Origin: an uncultured Alphaproteobacteria bacterium
GTDB lineage: Bacteria > Pseudomonadota > Alphaproteobacteria > HIMB59
Direction of reading: 5' to 3'
Assembly (NCBI GenBank): GCA_902575065.1
Contig: CACGPU010000004.1
Location: 39,767-103,766, forward strand
Length of the DNA stretch: 64,000 nt
Shown here in pieces: positions 9,261-18,719 of the stretch. The translations under genes and the position numbers were made by a program. The stretch's first letter is position 1. Each line of letters opens with the position of its first letter. The notes below the pieces were generated by a model. It made no database searches, was not told the origin of the DNA, and saw nothing but the letters and a program-made list of their open reading frames with translations.

Positions 9261-10124
9261 ATGAGAGTCATTGCGTTTTATAGTTTCTTTAACGTATCCA
9301 ATCCCAGATTATTAAAAGAGAGGTTAAATTTACACTTTCTTTTAAAACAAATAAAAGGTTCGATTATTGTCAGTGAGGAAGGTTTAAATGGTACAATAGC
9401 AGTCTCTTCAAAATTAGAAAAAAAAATTATTGACTATTTAATGTCTTTAGGAGTCACTAAAGAAAATATAAAAATATCAGACTTTAATGGCCAAAGAATT
9501 TTTAACGAGCTTAAAATTAAACTTAAAAAGGAAATAGTTACATCTGATTTTGGATTAAAAATTTCAGACATTAAAAAATCTAAATTTATTGAACCAAGTG
9601 ATTGGGATAAATTTGCTAATGATAAAAATGTAGAAATTCTTGATACAAGAAATGATTATGAATTTAAAATTGGTCATTATAAAAATGCTATCAACCCTAA
9701 AATTGAAACATTTAAAGATTTCAAAAATTATATAAAGAATAACAAAGAAAAATTTCAGAATAAAAAAGTTGGTATTTATTGTACAGGTGGTATTAGATGT
9801 GAAAAAGCAGGACCTTTAATGGAAAAATATGGTATTGAGACATATCAACTTAAAGGAGGAATATTAAAATATTTTGAAACCACATCTGCTGACTCATGGA
9901 AGGGTGAATGCTTTGTTTTTGACTACAGAGTATCTTTGAACAAGCAACTTTCTCAAGGTACGAGTAAGCTTTGTTACGGGTGTAACATGCCTTTAACTCC
10001 AAGAGAGAGAAAATCTCCTAAATATGAAGAAGGATATTCATGTTCCATCTGTTTTGATAATATGACAGAAAAAAAGAGACGTTCTCTCAAAGATAAGCGA
10101 GAACATTGGAAAAAAGTTCTTTAA
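9261..10124 (+). CDS. trhO: rhodanese-related tRNA uridine(34) hydroxylase (TrhO/YceA family)
   Basis: SEEGLNGTIA, ILDTRNDYEFKIGHYKNAINP, IYCTGGIRCEKAG. Confidence 0.9.
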   Translation: MRVIAFYSFFNVSNPRLLKERLNLHFLLKQIKGSIIVSEEGLNGTIAVSSKLEKKIIDYLMSLGVTKENIKISDFNGQRIFNELKIKLKKEIVTSDFGLKISDIKKSKFIEPSDWDKFANDKNVEILDTRNDYEFKIGHYKNAINPKIETFKDFKNYIKNNKEKFQNKKVGIYCTGGIRCEKAGPLMEKYGIETYQLKGGILKYFETTSADSWKGECFVFDYRVSLNKQLSQGTSKLCYGCNMPLTPRERKSPKYEEGYSCSICFDNMTEKKRRSLKDKREHWKKVL

Positions 10125-10176
10125 TTTCATTAAATATCAATGTTGACCAAATTCAAAATTAGTTTAGTTTACGCCA

Positions 10177-10371
10177 ATGGCTAAAAAGTCTACATACCAA
10201 CTTAAACAGTTAATACCTGAAGAAAAACCTGAAACTGGCACAAAATATATTGTACGTAAACCCACTAAAGGATTGAAAGTTTCTGACAAACTTCGCCAGA
10301 GAAAGTATGACCCTGTTTTGAAACAGCATGTTTGGTTTGTAGAAAAGAAAATGCCTCCTCATAGTAAATAA
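10177..10371 (+). CDS. rpmG: ribosomal protein bL33-like
   Basis: 64 aa; KLRQRKYDPVLKQHVWFVEKK resembles the L33 core KYDPVxxKHVxFKExK; N-terminal half divergent. Confidence 0.6.
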   Translation: MAKKSTYQLKQLIPEEKPETGTKYIVRKPTKGLKVSDKLRQRKYDPVLKQHVWFVEKKMPPHSK

Positions 10372-10386
10372 TTTTGTTATTATTTT

Positions 10387-11796
10387 ATCATCGAAAATAG
10401 AACTTTATATTGGCTGAGAAGAGACTTTAGGATTACTGATAATCCTTGTCTGGAATTTATATCAAAACAAAAATCCCCGGCATTACTTGTTTATATTTAT
10501 GATGACATTGAAAAGAAAGCCACTGGAGATGCTGGTCAATGGTGGTTAAACAAAAGTCTTCATTTGCATTCCAAGAATTTAGAACAAAAATTTAATGTAA
10601 AGCTTATTATAACTGATGGTGAAGCGAAAAATAATCTCTCACACCTAATTGAAAAATACAATATTTCATCATTAATTTGGAATAGGCTCTACTCAGACCA
10701 ATCTATTAAAAGAGACACTGAGATAAAGAGTTTTTTTAAAAATAAAAATATTCATGTTGAAACTTTTAATTCACACTTACTTAATGAGCCTTGGGAAGTA
10801 CAAAATAACTCTGGTCAGTTCTTTAAAGTTTTTACTCCTTATTGGAAAACCGCTTTTAAAGTTTATTTGAACAAGAAATATTCTTACCAAAAAAATACAT
10901 CAATCAAATCATTTAAACACAATGAAAAAACTAAAATCAATTTTTTATCTAATAGAAGTTGGTATGAGAAGTTTAATAATTATTGGAGTCCAGGAGAGGA
11001 TGCAGCTTTGAAAAAAATTGAGACTTACATTTCTTCTCAAATAGATAAATATGATGTAAATAGAAATAGGCCTGATTTTGATCAAACATCAAGAATATCT
11101 CCTCACTTAAGATTTGGAGAGATATCCCCGCGGGTAATAATTGAAAAAATTCAAAATTCTAAAAAATCTAATAATGCTGTAAATACTTATTTATCAGAAA
11201 TTGGCTGGCGAGAATTTTCTTATTCATTGTTGTATTATTCTGAAGATTTATCAACTAAACCGATTAACCCTAAATTTAAAAAATTCCCATGGAGAAATAG
11301 TAAAAAAGATTTTGCTCTATGGACTGAGGGTAAAACAGGCATACCCCTTGTAGACGCAGCAATGAGTCAAATTTATGAAGAGGGATGGATGCATAATAGG
11401 CTTAGAATGGTTGTTGGAAGTTTTCTTGTGAAAAATTTATTATTAAACTGGACATTAGGTGAGCGGTATTTTCAAAAAAGTTTACTAGATTATGATGAAG
11501 CTAGTAATGCAGCTGGATGGCAGTGGATAGCAGGTTGTGGCGCAGATGCTTCCCCATATTTTCGTGTATTTAATCCTGTGCTTCAGTCAGAAAAGTTCGA
11601 TCCACAGGCTCAATTTATCTTGAAGTATATTCCACAATTAAAAATATTTAATTCATCAAAAACAGTATTCGAGCCATATTTAGATAAAAAATTATTAGAT
11701 AGTTTAGTCAAAGAAAAGAAATATGTTAATCCAATCGTTGATTTGAAAGAGTCTCGCAACAGAGCACTTGATGCTTATCAACAAACGAAATCATAA
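10387..11796 (+). CDS. phrB: deoxyribodipyrimidine photolyase / cryptochrome family
   Basis: ORF track starts at TTG 10564, but the same frame upstream reads IIENRTLYWLRRDFRITDNPCLEFISKQKSPALLVYIYDDIEKKATGDAGQWWLNKSL (photolyase N-terminus). C-terminal FAD domain WREFSYSLLY, DAAMSQIYEEGWMHNRLRMVVGSFLVKNLL, ASNAAGWQWIAGCGADASPYFRVFNP. Start codon unresolved. Confidence 0.85.
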   Translation: MIENRTLYWLRRDFRITDNPCLEFISKQKSPALLVYIYDDIEKKATGDAGQWWLNKSLHLHSKNLEQKFNVKLIITDGEAKNNLSHLIEKYNISSLIWNRLYSDQSIKRDTEIKSFFKNKNIHVETFNSHLLNEPWEVQNNSGQFFKVFTPYWKTAFKVYLNKKYSYQKNTSIKSFKHNEKTKINFLSNRSWYEKFNNYWSPGEDAALKKIETYISSQIDKYDVNRNRPDFDQTSRISPHLRFGEISPRVIIEKIQNSKKSNNAVNTYLSEIGWREFSYSLLYYSEDLSTKPINPKFKKFPWRNSKKDFALWTEGKTGIPLVDAAMSQIYEEGWMHNRLRMVVGSFLVKNLLLNWTLGERYFQKSLLDYDEASNAAGWQWIAGCGADASPYFRVFNPVLQSEKFDPQAQFILKYIPQLKIFNSSKTVFEPYLDKKLLDSLVKEKKYVNPIVDLKESRNRALDAYQQTKS

Positions 11797-13063
11797 TTTG
11801 AAAAAAAGCGTAGCTATAATTGGATCTGGTATAGCGGGATTATCTACAGCATATTTTTCACAAGAATATTTTGATGTAACACTATTTGAAAAAAATGATT
11901 ATTTAGGTGGGCATGCAAATACAAGAGAAGTCAGAGATAGTAACGGAAATACTATACCAATAGATACAGGTTTTATTGTCTACAATGAACTGACATACCC
12001 AAATTTAACAAAATTTTTTGATCTTCTCAAAGTCGAAACTGTTAATAGCAATATGTCCTTTAGTTTTCTTAATGAGGAAAACAAATTCGAGTACGGGGGA
12101 GGAAGTTTAAGTACATTATTTGCAGATCGTAAAAATTTTTTTAATTTAAAATTTTACAAAATGTTAAAAGACATCATTATTTTTTATAAAGTTTATCAAA
12201 AAAAAAATATTACATCAGATATTTCAATTAGAGATTTTCTTAAAACAAAAAATTACTCTGATGAATTTATTAATTTCCATCTTGTTCCTTTAATTTCAAG
12301 TATTTGGTCAACTCCCGATCAAGACTCTCTTAATCAGCCATTAAAAAGTATTATTAATTTTTTTCAAAATCACAAATTGTTTAATTTCACGGATAGACCA
12401 CAATGGAAAACAATAAGAAATGGTTCTAAACAATATATCAATTTATTAATTAAATCTGCAAAATTTAAAATCAATAAGTCATGTAGAATTCAAAAAATTT
12501 CAAGAAATGACAAGATTGAAATTTTCTTTGAAGGAAAAAAATCTGTTTTTGACATTATAATATTTGCATGTCCCCCCAATCATTTTTTTCCTCTTTTAGA
12601 TAAAATACATCAGAAAGAGCATAAGATTTTAAATGAATTTGATTTTCAAAAAAATTTAGCACAATTGCATCAAAATAACTCTCTTATGCCAACTCATTTA
12701 AAAGCTTGGTCAAGTTGGAATTTTCATACGAATTTAAATAATAAATGTACTTTAAGTTATTGGATGAATAAATTGCAACCACTAGAAACTAATGACAATT
12801 TCTTTGTCTCTCTAAATCAGGATCAAAATCAGAATCGCTATCAAACAATTTACGAACATCCAATTTTCTCACCTAAAACTCTAAATGCTCAAAAAAGTAT
12901 TTCACAAATTCAAGGCTATGAGAATTCTTATTATGTTGGCAGTTATCTTGGCTATGGTTTTCATGAAGACGGTATTCAATCTGCTATAAAAGTTTGTAAA
13001 AGGCTAAATATAGATTTAAAGGAGTTTAAAAATACGGATACATCAAGAGTGCAATGGAATTAA
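11768..13063 (+). CDS. FAD-dependent amine-oxidase-like oxidoreductase
   Basis: KSVAIIGSGIAGLSTAYFSQEYFDVTLFEKNDYLGGHANT; neighbours DUF1365 and cfa-like gene. True start may be the TTG near 11798. Confidence 0.88.
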   Translation: MMLINKRNHNLKKSVAIIGSGIAGLSTAYFSQEYFDVTLFEKNDYLGGHANTREVRDSNGNTIPIDTGFIVYNELTYPNLTKFFDLLKVETVNSNMSFSFLNEENKFEYGGGSLSTLFADRKNFFNLKFYKMLKDIIIFYKVYQKKNITSDISIRDFLKTKNYSDEFINFHLVPLISSIWSTPDQDSLNQPLKSIINFFQNHKLFNFTDRPQWKTIRNGSKQYINLLIKSAKFKINKSCRIQKISRNDKIEIFFEGKKSVFDIIIFACPPNHFFPLLDKIHQKEHKILNEFDFQKNLAQLHQNNSLMPTHLKAWSSWNFHTNLNNKCTLSYWMNKLQPLETNDNFFVSLNQDQNQNRYQTIYEHPIFSPKTLNAQKSISQIQGYENSYYVGSYLGYGFHEDGIQSAIKVCKRLNIDLKEFKNTDTSRVQWN

Positions 13064-13806
13064 TTTCTTCTCATTGTTTTGGAATAGGTAAAATAATTCA
13101 TAAAAGAACAAGGGATACTGATAATTTTTTTCAATATAACGCACCTTACTTAAGTATAAATCTAAGTAACACAATAAACATCCATCCATTTATATCTCTA
13201 AATAGATTTAACTTTTTTTCAATTTTTTATAAACAGCACGGATTTAGAAATAAAAAAAAGAGTTTATATGATTTTGCAAAAAATGTTGCTGAAAAACACA
13301 ATATTGTTTTTAATAGTATTCAATTTATATGTATCCCATCAATTGTTGGTTATTCTTTTAACCCTATTAGCTTCTATTTATATCTTGATAGTAAAAATAA
13401 AGTTAAGTCGATCATATATGAAGTAAAAAATACATTTGGAGATCAAGTTCATTATTTAACTTTGAACAAATTTAAAGATAAAGAGTTTAAAAAAAATATG
13501 TATGTGTCACCATTTATTGAAATGGATTGCATTTATAAGATTTCTTCAAAAAATAAAAGAAAAAACCATTTTTTTTGTAATATTCATCAATTTAACCTTA
13601 AAAAGGAGCAAATATTTTATGCCTCTATAGATTTAAATTTAAAAGAAATAACTTTCTATAATTTTATTTTGTTTTTAATTTTAAATATTTTTGGGAGTGT
13701 AAAAACAATCACTCTTATTCACTATCAGGCAATCAAGCTTTTTCTAAAAAAAAGTAAATTCTTTAAATATTCCAATAGAATAAAAGATAATCTATACTTA
13801 GATTAG
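13054..13806 (+). CDS. DUF1365 family protein
   Basis: Position between FAD oxidoreductase and cfa-like gene; IPSIVGYSFNPISFYLYLD (FNPxSFYxC-type motif), EVKNTFGDQVHYL. Confidence 0.85.
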   Translation: MELISSHCFGIGKIIHKRTRDTDNFFQYNAPYLSINLSNTINIHPFISLNRFNFFSIFYKQHGFRNKKKSLYDFAKNVAEKHNIVFNSIQFICIPSIVGYSFNPISFYLYLDSKNKVKSIIYEVKNTFGDQVHYLTLNKFKDKEFKKNMYVSPFIEMDCIYKISSKNKRKNHFFCNIHQFNLKKEQIFYASIDLNLKEITFYNFILFLILNIFGSVKTITLIHYQAIKLFLKKSKFFKYSNRIKDNLYLD

Positions 13807-13824
13807 TTAAAATTAGGTAAAATC

Positions 13825-14994
13825 TTGTTTATTGATAGATATATAAAAAAAGTTTGTTCTAAAATCAGATATGGATCTTTGACTTTAAATGTTAAGGGTA
13901 AATCCTATCAGTTTTACGGTGAATTAGAGGGTCCTTCAGTGCATTTAACAATTAGTCGTATTTCTATGATATGGGATTTGTATTTTCGTGGTTCAGTCGG
14001 GCTTGGTGAAGCTTATATAAAAAAGAAATTTGAAGCAGATGATTTAAGTAAATTCTTAGAATTTGGTGCACTAAATGAAAGAGCTTTTGGTAACGAAATG
14101 AGTGGATCTAAGTTTTACAGATTTTTATCAAAAAAATATATGAATAAAACTAAAAACTCATTATTTCAGAGTAAAAAAAATATTCATGCTCATTATGATC
14201 TTGGTAATGACTTCTATTTGGAGTGGCTGGACGATACTTTAACTTATTCATCAGGTTTTTTTAAAACAGGCTCGGAAACGTTATCTGAGGCACAAAAAAA
14301 TAAATTTGAAAGTCTTATTGAGGGTAATGAGCCTAGACCAGGTGATCATGTCTTAGAAATTGGGTCTGGATGGGGAAGTTTCGCTTTTTATTTAATTTCA
14401 AAATTCCCTGATATCAAAATCGATACTTTAACTATTTCAAAAGAGCAATACGAATTTGTAAAAACAAAAATTAGAGAACATCATTTAGAACATAAGCTAA
14501 ATGTCATATATAAAGATTACAGAGAACATCAAGGAGAATATTCTAGAATCTACTCCATTGAAATGTTTGAGGCTGTTGGAATACAATATTGGCAAACTTA
14601 TTTTGAAAAAATTAAAGACTTGTTAAAACCATCTGGAGTCTTTTCAATGCAAACTATTGTAATCTTTGAAGATTTCTTTGAGAGGTATACTCGAAAAATT
14701 GATTTTATTCAAAAATATATTTTTCCTGGTGGAATGTTACCATCAGTAAAAGCTTTAGAAAAAATAGCTAATCAAAAAAAATTCGAATTCCAAATTAAAA
14801 ATCAAATGGCGGATAGTTATTATCAAACACTTGAGATGTGGAGAAAAAATTTTAACAATAAATGGGGTATAATAAAAAATTTAGGTTACTCTGAAGATTT
14901 CAAAAGAATGTGGAATTTTTACTTATCATACTGTTCAGGAGGTTTTAAAGCAAAAACTATTGATGTATATCAAATAGATTTTATCAATAAGTAA
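13825..14994 (+). CDS. cyclopropane-fatty-acyl-phospholipid synthase family SAM methyltransferase
   Basis: NIHAHYDLGNDFYLEWLDDTLTYSSGFF, VLEIGSGWGSFAFYL, SIEMFEAVGIQYW, YIFPGGMLPS; TTG start. Confidence 0.92.
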   Translation: MFIDRYIKKVCSKIRYGSLTLNVKGKSYQFYGELEGPSVHLTISRISMIWDLYFRGSVGLGEAYIKKKFEADDLSKFLEFGALNERAFGNEMSGSKFYRFLSKKYMNKTKNSLFQSKKNIHAHYDLGNDFYLEWLDDTLTYSSGFFKTGSETLSEAQKNKFESLIEGNEPRPGDHVLEIGSGWGSFAFYLISKFPDIKIDTLTISKEQYEFVKTKIREHHLEHKLNVIYKDYREHQGEYSRIYSIEMFEAVGIQYWQTYFEKIKDLLKPSGVFSMQTIVIFEDFFERYTRKIDFIQKYIFPGGMLPSVKALEKIANQKKFEFQIKNQMADSYYQTLEMWRKNFNNKWGIIKNLGYSEDFKRMWNFYLSYCSGGFKAKTIDVYQIDFINK

Positions 14995-15024
14995 ATTAAA
15001 TCTGTTAAAGATCTACTTTCATCA

Positions 15025-15570
15025 ATGAGCGTATTGATTGTGTGTATGAGAAATGTATTAATAGCGAGTATTTTATTAATATTTGTCAGTGGGTGCAATA
15101 ACATGAAACTTGAAGACTTTGCCAACAAAAAACCAATATTTAAAATAGAAGAGTATTTTTTAGGAAAAACAACAGCTAGTGGTCTTTTTATTGATAGACT
15201 CGGAAAGGTAAGGCGACAATTTACTGTTGAAATGGAAGGTATTCAACAGGAAGATAATTTTATTCTCAATGAAACCTTCCTCTATGATGATGGAGAGGAA
15301 GAATTCAGAAAATGGGAAATAAAAAAAACTGGTGAAAATACTTATGAAGGAATTTCTGATGATATTATAGGTGTAGCTTTAGGTGAAAGATCAGGTAATG
15401 CTTTAAATTGGCATTACACATTAAAACTCAAGTATGGTGATGGAATAATGAATGTTAAATTTGATGATTGGATGATTATGCAAGATGAAAAAAATGTATT
15501 TAACAAAGCTACTATGAAAAAATTTGGTATAAGATTAGGAGACGTTTATTTATTCTTCACTAAGCAGTAG
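15025..15570 (+). CDS. DUF3833-like lipoprotein
   Basis: Lipobox FVSGC; FLGKTTASGLFIDRLGKVRRQF, TFLYDDGEEEFRKW, GIRLGDVYLFFTKQ as in DUF3833. Confidence 0.75.
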   Translation: MSVLIVCMRNVLIASILLIFVSGCNNMKLEDFANKKPIFKIEEYFLGKTTASGLFIDRLGKVRRQFTVEMEGIQQEDNFILNETFLYDDGEEEFRKWEIKKTGENTYEGISDDIIGVALGERSGNALNWHYTLKLKYGDGIMNVKFDDWMIMQDEKNVFNKATMKKFGIRLGDVYLFFTKQ

Positions 15571-16144
15571 AAGACTGTAATTTTTCTGCCTTTTCTTTTG
15601 CTTTTCTCTCGCGTTCTGCTTTTCGCTGACCTTTTTCAACTAGTGCTTCGAGCTCTTCATAAGTACATAAACCAAGATCAGTGGGGTTTCTAAATTCTGT
15701 AATTGGTTGAGATTGATTACCAGCCCTTATATTAGCAACAGTTGGCTTAGTAGAACTTGTAAGTTTAGCTATTTGCGTATCTGTTAGTATTTGTCCATAC
15801 TCACGAATTAGCCAAGCTATAGCTTTAGGTCTTTCTTGTCTTACTGATAATGGTAAGTATTTTTTTGTTTTAACGCTTGATTGAATGGACTCAGATTTTT
15901 TATTTTGCAATTGAAGTTCAAGTGAATGATCTCCCTCACAACGTTTAATCTCATCCATAGTTAATTGACCACTGGCTATAGGGTTTAATCCTTGCATACG
16001 ATAAGCGTCCTCACCATCTGCAATACTTTGAACTTCTAGCTCATGTAATTGACAGAATTGAGATATTTGGGAAAAACTTAAAGCAGTATTGTCTACCAAC
16101 CATACGGCCGTAGCTAAGGGCATTAAAGGTTTATTGTCAGACAT
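15560..16144 (-). CDS. trcR: DUF1013 / TrcR family cell-cycle transcriptional regulator
   Basis: MPLATAVWLVDNTALSFSQISQFCQLHELEVQSIADGE ... DPTDLGLC-like ending; recognisable alphaproteobacterial DUF1013 family. Confidence 0.85.
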   Translation of the reverse strand: MSDNKPLMPLATAVWLVDNTALSFSQISQFCQLHELEVQSIADGEDAYRMQGLNPIASGQLTMDEIKRCEGDHSLELQLQNKKSESIQSSVKTKKYLPLSVRQERPKAIAWLIREYGQILTDTQIAKLTSSTKPTVANIRAGNQSQPITEFRNPTDLGLCTYEELEALVEKGQRKAERERKAKEKAEKLQSSTA

Positions 16145-16159
16145 GGTCTTGTTAAAATA

Positions 16160-16381
16160 TTAAATATTAAATGACTTATATTTATTTTTAAAACGTGCAA
16201 CTCTTCCACCTGAGTCAACCATTTTTCCAGATCCTTGATTCCAAGCTGGATGAGATAATGGGTCAATTTCAAGCTTCATAGTATCGCCAGCTTTACCCCA
16301 TGTAGATCTCGTCTTATATGTTGATCCGTCAGTACGTTCTACGGTAATTTCATGGTAATCAGGATGTATTTTTTGTTTCAT
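16160..16381 (-). CDS. rpmE: ribosomal protein bL31
   Basis: [29 protein letters not shown] ... [26 protein letters not shown]. Confidence 0.93.
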   Translation of the reverse strand: MKQKIHPDYHEITVERTDGSTYKTRSTWGKAGDTMKLEIDPLSHPAWNQGSGKMVDSGGRVARFKNKYKSFNI

Positions 16382-16427
16382 GGTTATGAGAAAATAGAGA
16401 TCAAAGGTTAAAAAATCAAGTAAATAT

Positions 16428-17222
16428 TTATAGGCTTTTCAGCAATTCGCCGCTAATGGCTGCACTAGAGGCTATTAAACTCTCATCATTTAAGGGATCA
16501 AAAACATTACCTTTTTCATTTAGGCATATCCCACCAGCCTCATTTACTAAAATAATACCTGCTACGATATCCCAAAGATTTAATCTTAATGACCAAAATC
16601 CATCAAATTTTCCTGATGCCACATTTGCTAAATCAAGAGCTGAAGAACCAAGTATTCTGACACTTGTTTTCCTTTGAAGCGATCCTATTTGAGCAATTCC
16701 TTTTTCAAGAATATCTTCATGCTTGATTTGCACACCAGATGTAAACATACATCCATCTAACTTATCTCTTTGGGAAACCCTGAGCCTTTGGTTGTTAATC
16801 CAAGATCCAGAACCCTTATGAGCCCAAAATAATTCATTCAAAATTGGGTTATATGTAACACCAGCAATAATCTCTCCTTTTTGCATCAATCCAATGGTTA
16901 CTGCAAAGTAACCATTTCCATGTATGAAATTTTTTGTTCCGTCAAGTGGGTCTGAGATAAACACAGGAGTATCACCTTTAAGCTTATCTAAATCTTCAGC
17001 ACTAAAAGTCTCCTCATCAATTTGAAGAAAATCAGGTCTATCTTTTCCCAAAGTATAACTGATAGTTTCAGATGCTCTAATATCTGCAGAGGATACAAAA
17101 TCATTTTTGTCTTTTTTAGAAATTTGAAGTTTCTCAAGCTCTCCAAAATCTCTTATTAAAGATTTAGCAGCATTCCTACATGCCTTTTCCATAACAACAA
17201 TTACTGGTGGGACAATAGCCAT
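16428..17222 (-). CDS. inositol monophosphatase family protein
   Basis: [15 protein letters not shown] and [18 protein letters not shown] motifs. Confidence 0.93.
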   Translation of the reverse strand: MAIVPPVIVVMEKACRNAAKSLIRDFGELEKLQISKKDKNDFVSSADIRASETISYTLGKDRPDFLQIDEETFSAEDLDKLKGDTPVFISDPLDGTKNFIHGNGYFAVTIGLMQKGEIIAGVTYNPILNELFWAHKGSGSWINNQRLRVSQRDKLDGCMFTSGVQIKHEDILEKGIAQIGSLQRKTSVRILGSSALDLANVASGKFDGFWSLRLNLWDIVAGIILVNEAGGICLNEKGNVFDPLNDESLIASSAAISGELLKSL

Positions 17223-17230
17223 AGAAAAAA

Positions 17231-17797
17231 TTATTTTGCTTTTTCTATGTAAGTTAATTCAGACGTGTTTATTCTAATTTTGTCACCCGTTTCAATATGA
17301 GGTGGAACAGTGATTCTTACACCGTTAGTTAACAATGCTGGTTTATATGATGAAGATGCTGTTTGTCCTTTAACAACTGCCTCTGTTTCGGATATTTGCA
17401 CAGTAAGACTTTCAGGAGGATTAACATTCATTGGTTTTTCATCATAAAACTCAATAGAGACTTCCATTCCATCTTTAAGAAATTTTGCTGTATTTTCATT
17501 CACTTGACTAATATTCATAACTATTTGCTCATAGGTTTGGTTATTCATAAAAGTAAAATCCTCTCCACTACGAAATAAAAATTGATGATCTATCTCTTCA
17601 GCACGAATTTTTTCAAGAGACTCTGAACTTCTAAATCTCTCATTTAATTTTGACTGGTTTGAAATATTTTTCAACTCAGCTTGAATATATGCCCCACCTT
17701 TTCCAGGTTGCGTATGGGATAATTTAGCGACTTTCCAAAGCGAATTATTATGTTGAATTATATTTCCTATCTTTAAGTCGTTAGCATTAATTTTCAT
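17231..17797 (-). CDS. efp: elongation factor P
   Basis: LKIGNIIQHNNSLWKVAKLSHTQPGKGGAYIQAELKNI; KGQTASSSYKPALLTNGVRITVPPHIETGDKIRINT. Confidence 0.96.
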   Translation of the reverse strand: MKINANDLKIGNIIQHNNSLWKVAKLSHTQPGKGGAYIQAELKNISNQSKLNERFRSSESLEKIRAEEIDHQFLFRSGEDFTFMNNQTYEQIVMNISQVNENTAKFLKDGMEVSIEFYDEKPMNVNPPESLTVQISETEAVVKGQTASSSYKPALLTNGVRITVPPHIETGDKIRINTSELTYIEKAK

Positions 17798-18711
17798 TTA
17801 GATTTATAAATTTGAATCATTCGCTCTAATAAAGCCAAGGCATCTACTTTAGATCTTTGAAAACAATTTCTTCCAATAATTGAGCCGTTTCCATCTCCCT
17901 GGTGAATTGCAAGCACCTCATCCATTAAAGCTTGATCATCTTTTGCATCACCACCCGAAAATACTACTAAGCGTTTTCCATCAAATGCAACTTTTTTGAT
18001 ATGAGCCACACGATCTTTTAAAGTGCTTATAGGTATATTATTATCTTCAAATGCTTTTTTAGTTGGGTCTTCCTCTAAAAAATCACTAGGAAGTTTTACT
18101 TTAATAATATTTGCCCCCAATAGAGCAGACATGTGTGCTGCATATGAAATTATGTTCATTGCTGTTTCACCTTTTTTGCTAATCTTTGAACCTCTCGCAT
18201 AAGCCCATAAAACCACAGCAAGACCTTTTTCTTTAGCTTCGAAACTAAGTCTTTTAAATTCTTCCATTAATTCAAAATTATGATCAGACCCAGGATAAAT
18301 TGTAAAACCTATCGCAGCACATCCTAATTTTAATGCATCATTTACACTCCCAGTAACAGCTTGATCAAAAGATGTTGCAAGAGTATTAGAGCTATTAATT
18401 TTCAATATAGTAGGAATTTGACCATTATAATTTCCAGAACTTGTTTGAAGTAAACCAAGAGGAGCTGCATAAGCTGATAAACCAGCATCTATTGCAAGTT
18501 GGTGATGATAGTTTGGATCGTAAGCTGGGGAATTTACAGCAAAGCTTCTATCAGGCCCGTGTTCAAAACCCTGATCGACAGGTAAAATTATCATTCTCCC
18601 AGTTCCGCCTAACTTTCCATGTCCCAAAATTTTCATAAGATTTGACCTCACACCGATATTCTCGTGAGTGTAGTTTGATATAATTTTTCTGGTTGTATTT
18701 GTAACTTTCAT
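17794..18711 (-). CDS. fba: class I (DhnA-type) fructose-bisphosphate aldolase
   Basis: IILPVDQGFEHGPDRSFAVN, VVLWAYARGSKI, IIKVKLP, VVFSGGDAKDDQ, GSIIGRNCFQRS. Confidence 0.92.
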   Translation of the reverse strand: MKVTNTTRKIISNYTHENIGVRSNLMKILGHGKLGGTGRMIILPVDQGFEHGPDRSFAVNSPAYDPNYHHQLAIDAGLSAYAAPLGLLQTSSGNYNGQIPTILKINSSNTLATSFDQAVTGSVNDALKLGCAAIGFTIYPGSDHNFELMEEFKRLSFEAKEKGLAVVLWAYARGSKISKKGETAMNIISYAAHMSALLGANIIKVKLPSDFLEEDPTKKAFEDNNIPISTLKDRVAHIKKVAFDGKRLVVFSGGDAKDDQALMDEVLAIHQGDGNGSIIGRNCFQRSKVDALALLERMIQIYKSK

Positions 18712-18719
18712 AATTTCTC

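Noticed and set aside
10372-10563. Apparent ~190-nt non-coding gap between the L33-like gene and the photolyase ORF as a candidate ncRNA
   Set aside because: In-frame translation gives a clear photolyase N-terminus, so this is coding sequence, not a gap.
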